Of a stretch of 64,000 nucleotides of DNA, positions 63,684 to 64,000 are shown piece after piece. A model generated the notes under the pieces. It was given only the letters and a program-made list of their open reading frames with translations. It was not told where the DNA came from and ran no database searches. Numbering within the stretch: position 1 is the stretch's first letter; each line of letters begins with the position of its first letter. This DNA is from Rhabditoides inermis (taxonomy: Eukaryota; Nematoda; Chromadorea; Rhabditida; Rhabditidae). The stretch is from positions 238,501 to 302,500 of the forward strand of contig CAWZYM010000138.1 in NCBI GenBank assembly GCA_963966185.1, given 5' to 3'. A program made the translations under genes and the position numbers.

Positions 63684-64000
63684 GCCTCTGCAAAGGAGAG
63701 GGTGTGTGTATGCGAATCGGGCACGAGGACGAGAACATGCCACGTTTCCGCGATCGTGTCCACGAGTACTTTTGTAGAGCGAGACGCGTCGATATATGTA
63801 ATGGGAATGCGATTCGATGGAGTGAAGGGATGGTTGTACTATCTAGAGGATTACGACATACGAGACAAGAATGATTAAGTGAGAACATGTGAAAATGAGT
63901 TGATCACTCGTTTATGGCGAGACATGAGATGAGAAAGAAGCGGACGCAATCAATGAGACGAAGTTTCAATTGCATGGCACTCAATAAAAGGTGTGCGGTT
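63684..64000. other. Upstream region of the 7B2 gene
   Basis: Probably contains the first intron and a non-coding exon of the 7B2 gene. No coding exon is supported. Confidence 0.4.

Overview
The window is animal genomic DNA: genes are cut into many short exons (typically 50-150 bp) by introns with GT-AG borders, and the spaces between exons are full of microsatellites and transposable elements. The gene set (HPPD, a glycine N-acyltransferase-like enzyme, PEX1, a CRAL-TRIO/GOLD lipid-binding protein and the 7B2/SBT-1 chaperone) is metazoan. The compact 7B2-like protein, the GTACTGTA-rich introns and the general architecture make a nematode, perhaps a diplogastrid, the best guess. That assignment is inference, not proof.

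Left third (1-32692): a tandem array of 4-hydroxyphenylpyruvate dioxygenase (HPPD). The window opens inside copy A, of which only the last five coding exons are visible. Copies B and C follow. The duplicated unit runs from an intron just upstream of the exon encoding DVDEMQT to about 2.6 kb beyond the stop codon, so B and C lack the first ~100 codons but keep an open frame and all three iron ligands. Unit B is about 8.8 kb. Unit C is swollen to 15.6 kb by insertions, including two copies of a 3.1-kb Helitron-like element in opposite orientation 460 bp apart, which form a giant palindrome. A third copy of that element sits in copy A. The element carries about 2 kb of GAGAA-type satellite, one foldback end and one hairpin-CTAA end.

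Middle (33.3-35.3 kb): a complete seven-exon glycine N-acyltransferase-like gene with a TATA box and a poly(A) signal.

Right half (36.1 kb onward): PEX1, the peroxisomal AAA+ ATPase, on the + strand with 33 recognisable exons over 24 kb. Its introns hold a 14-unit minisatellite that repeats a splice acceptor, a 739-bp palindrome with a tRNA-like gene in each arm, several TA-flanked MITEs, a tRNA-derived SINE family, a LINE tail and a 1.1-kb purine satellite. A complete 13-exon CRAL-TRIO/GOLD gene lies on the opposite strand inside one PEX1 intron. The visible PEX1 coding sequence stops in the second AAA domain at 60493. A complete 7B2/SBT-1 gene follows on the minus strand (61173-63683), so either PEX1 continues past the window with this gene nested too, or PEX1 is cut short.

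The genes do not form one pathway: HPPD is tyrosine catabolism, the GNAT enzyme acyl conjugation, PEX1 peroxisomal import-receptor recycling, the CRAL-TRIO/GOLD protein lipid binding, and 7B2 proprotein convertase 2 maturation. No prokaryotic features, CRISPR array or viral genes were seen.
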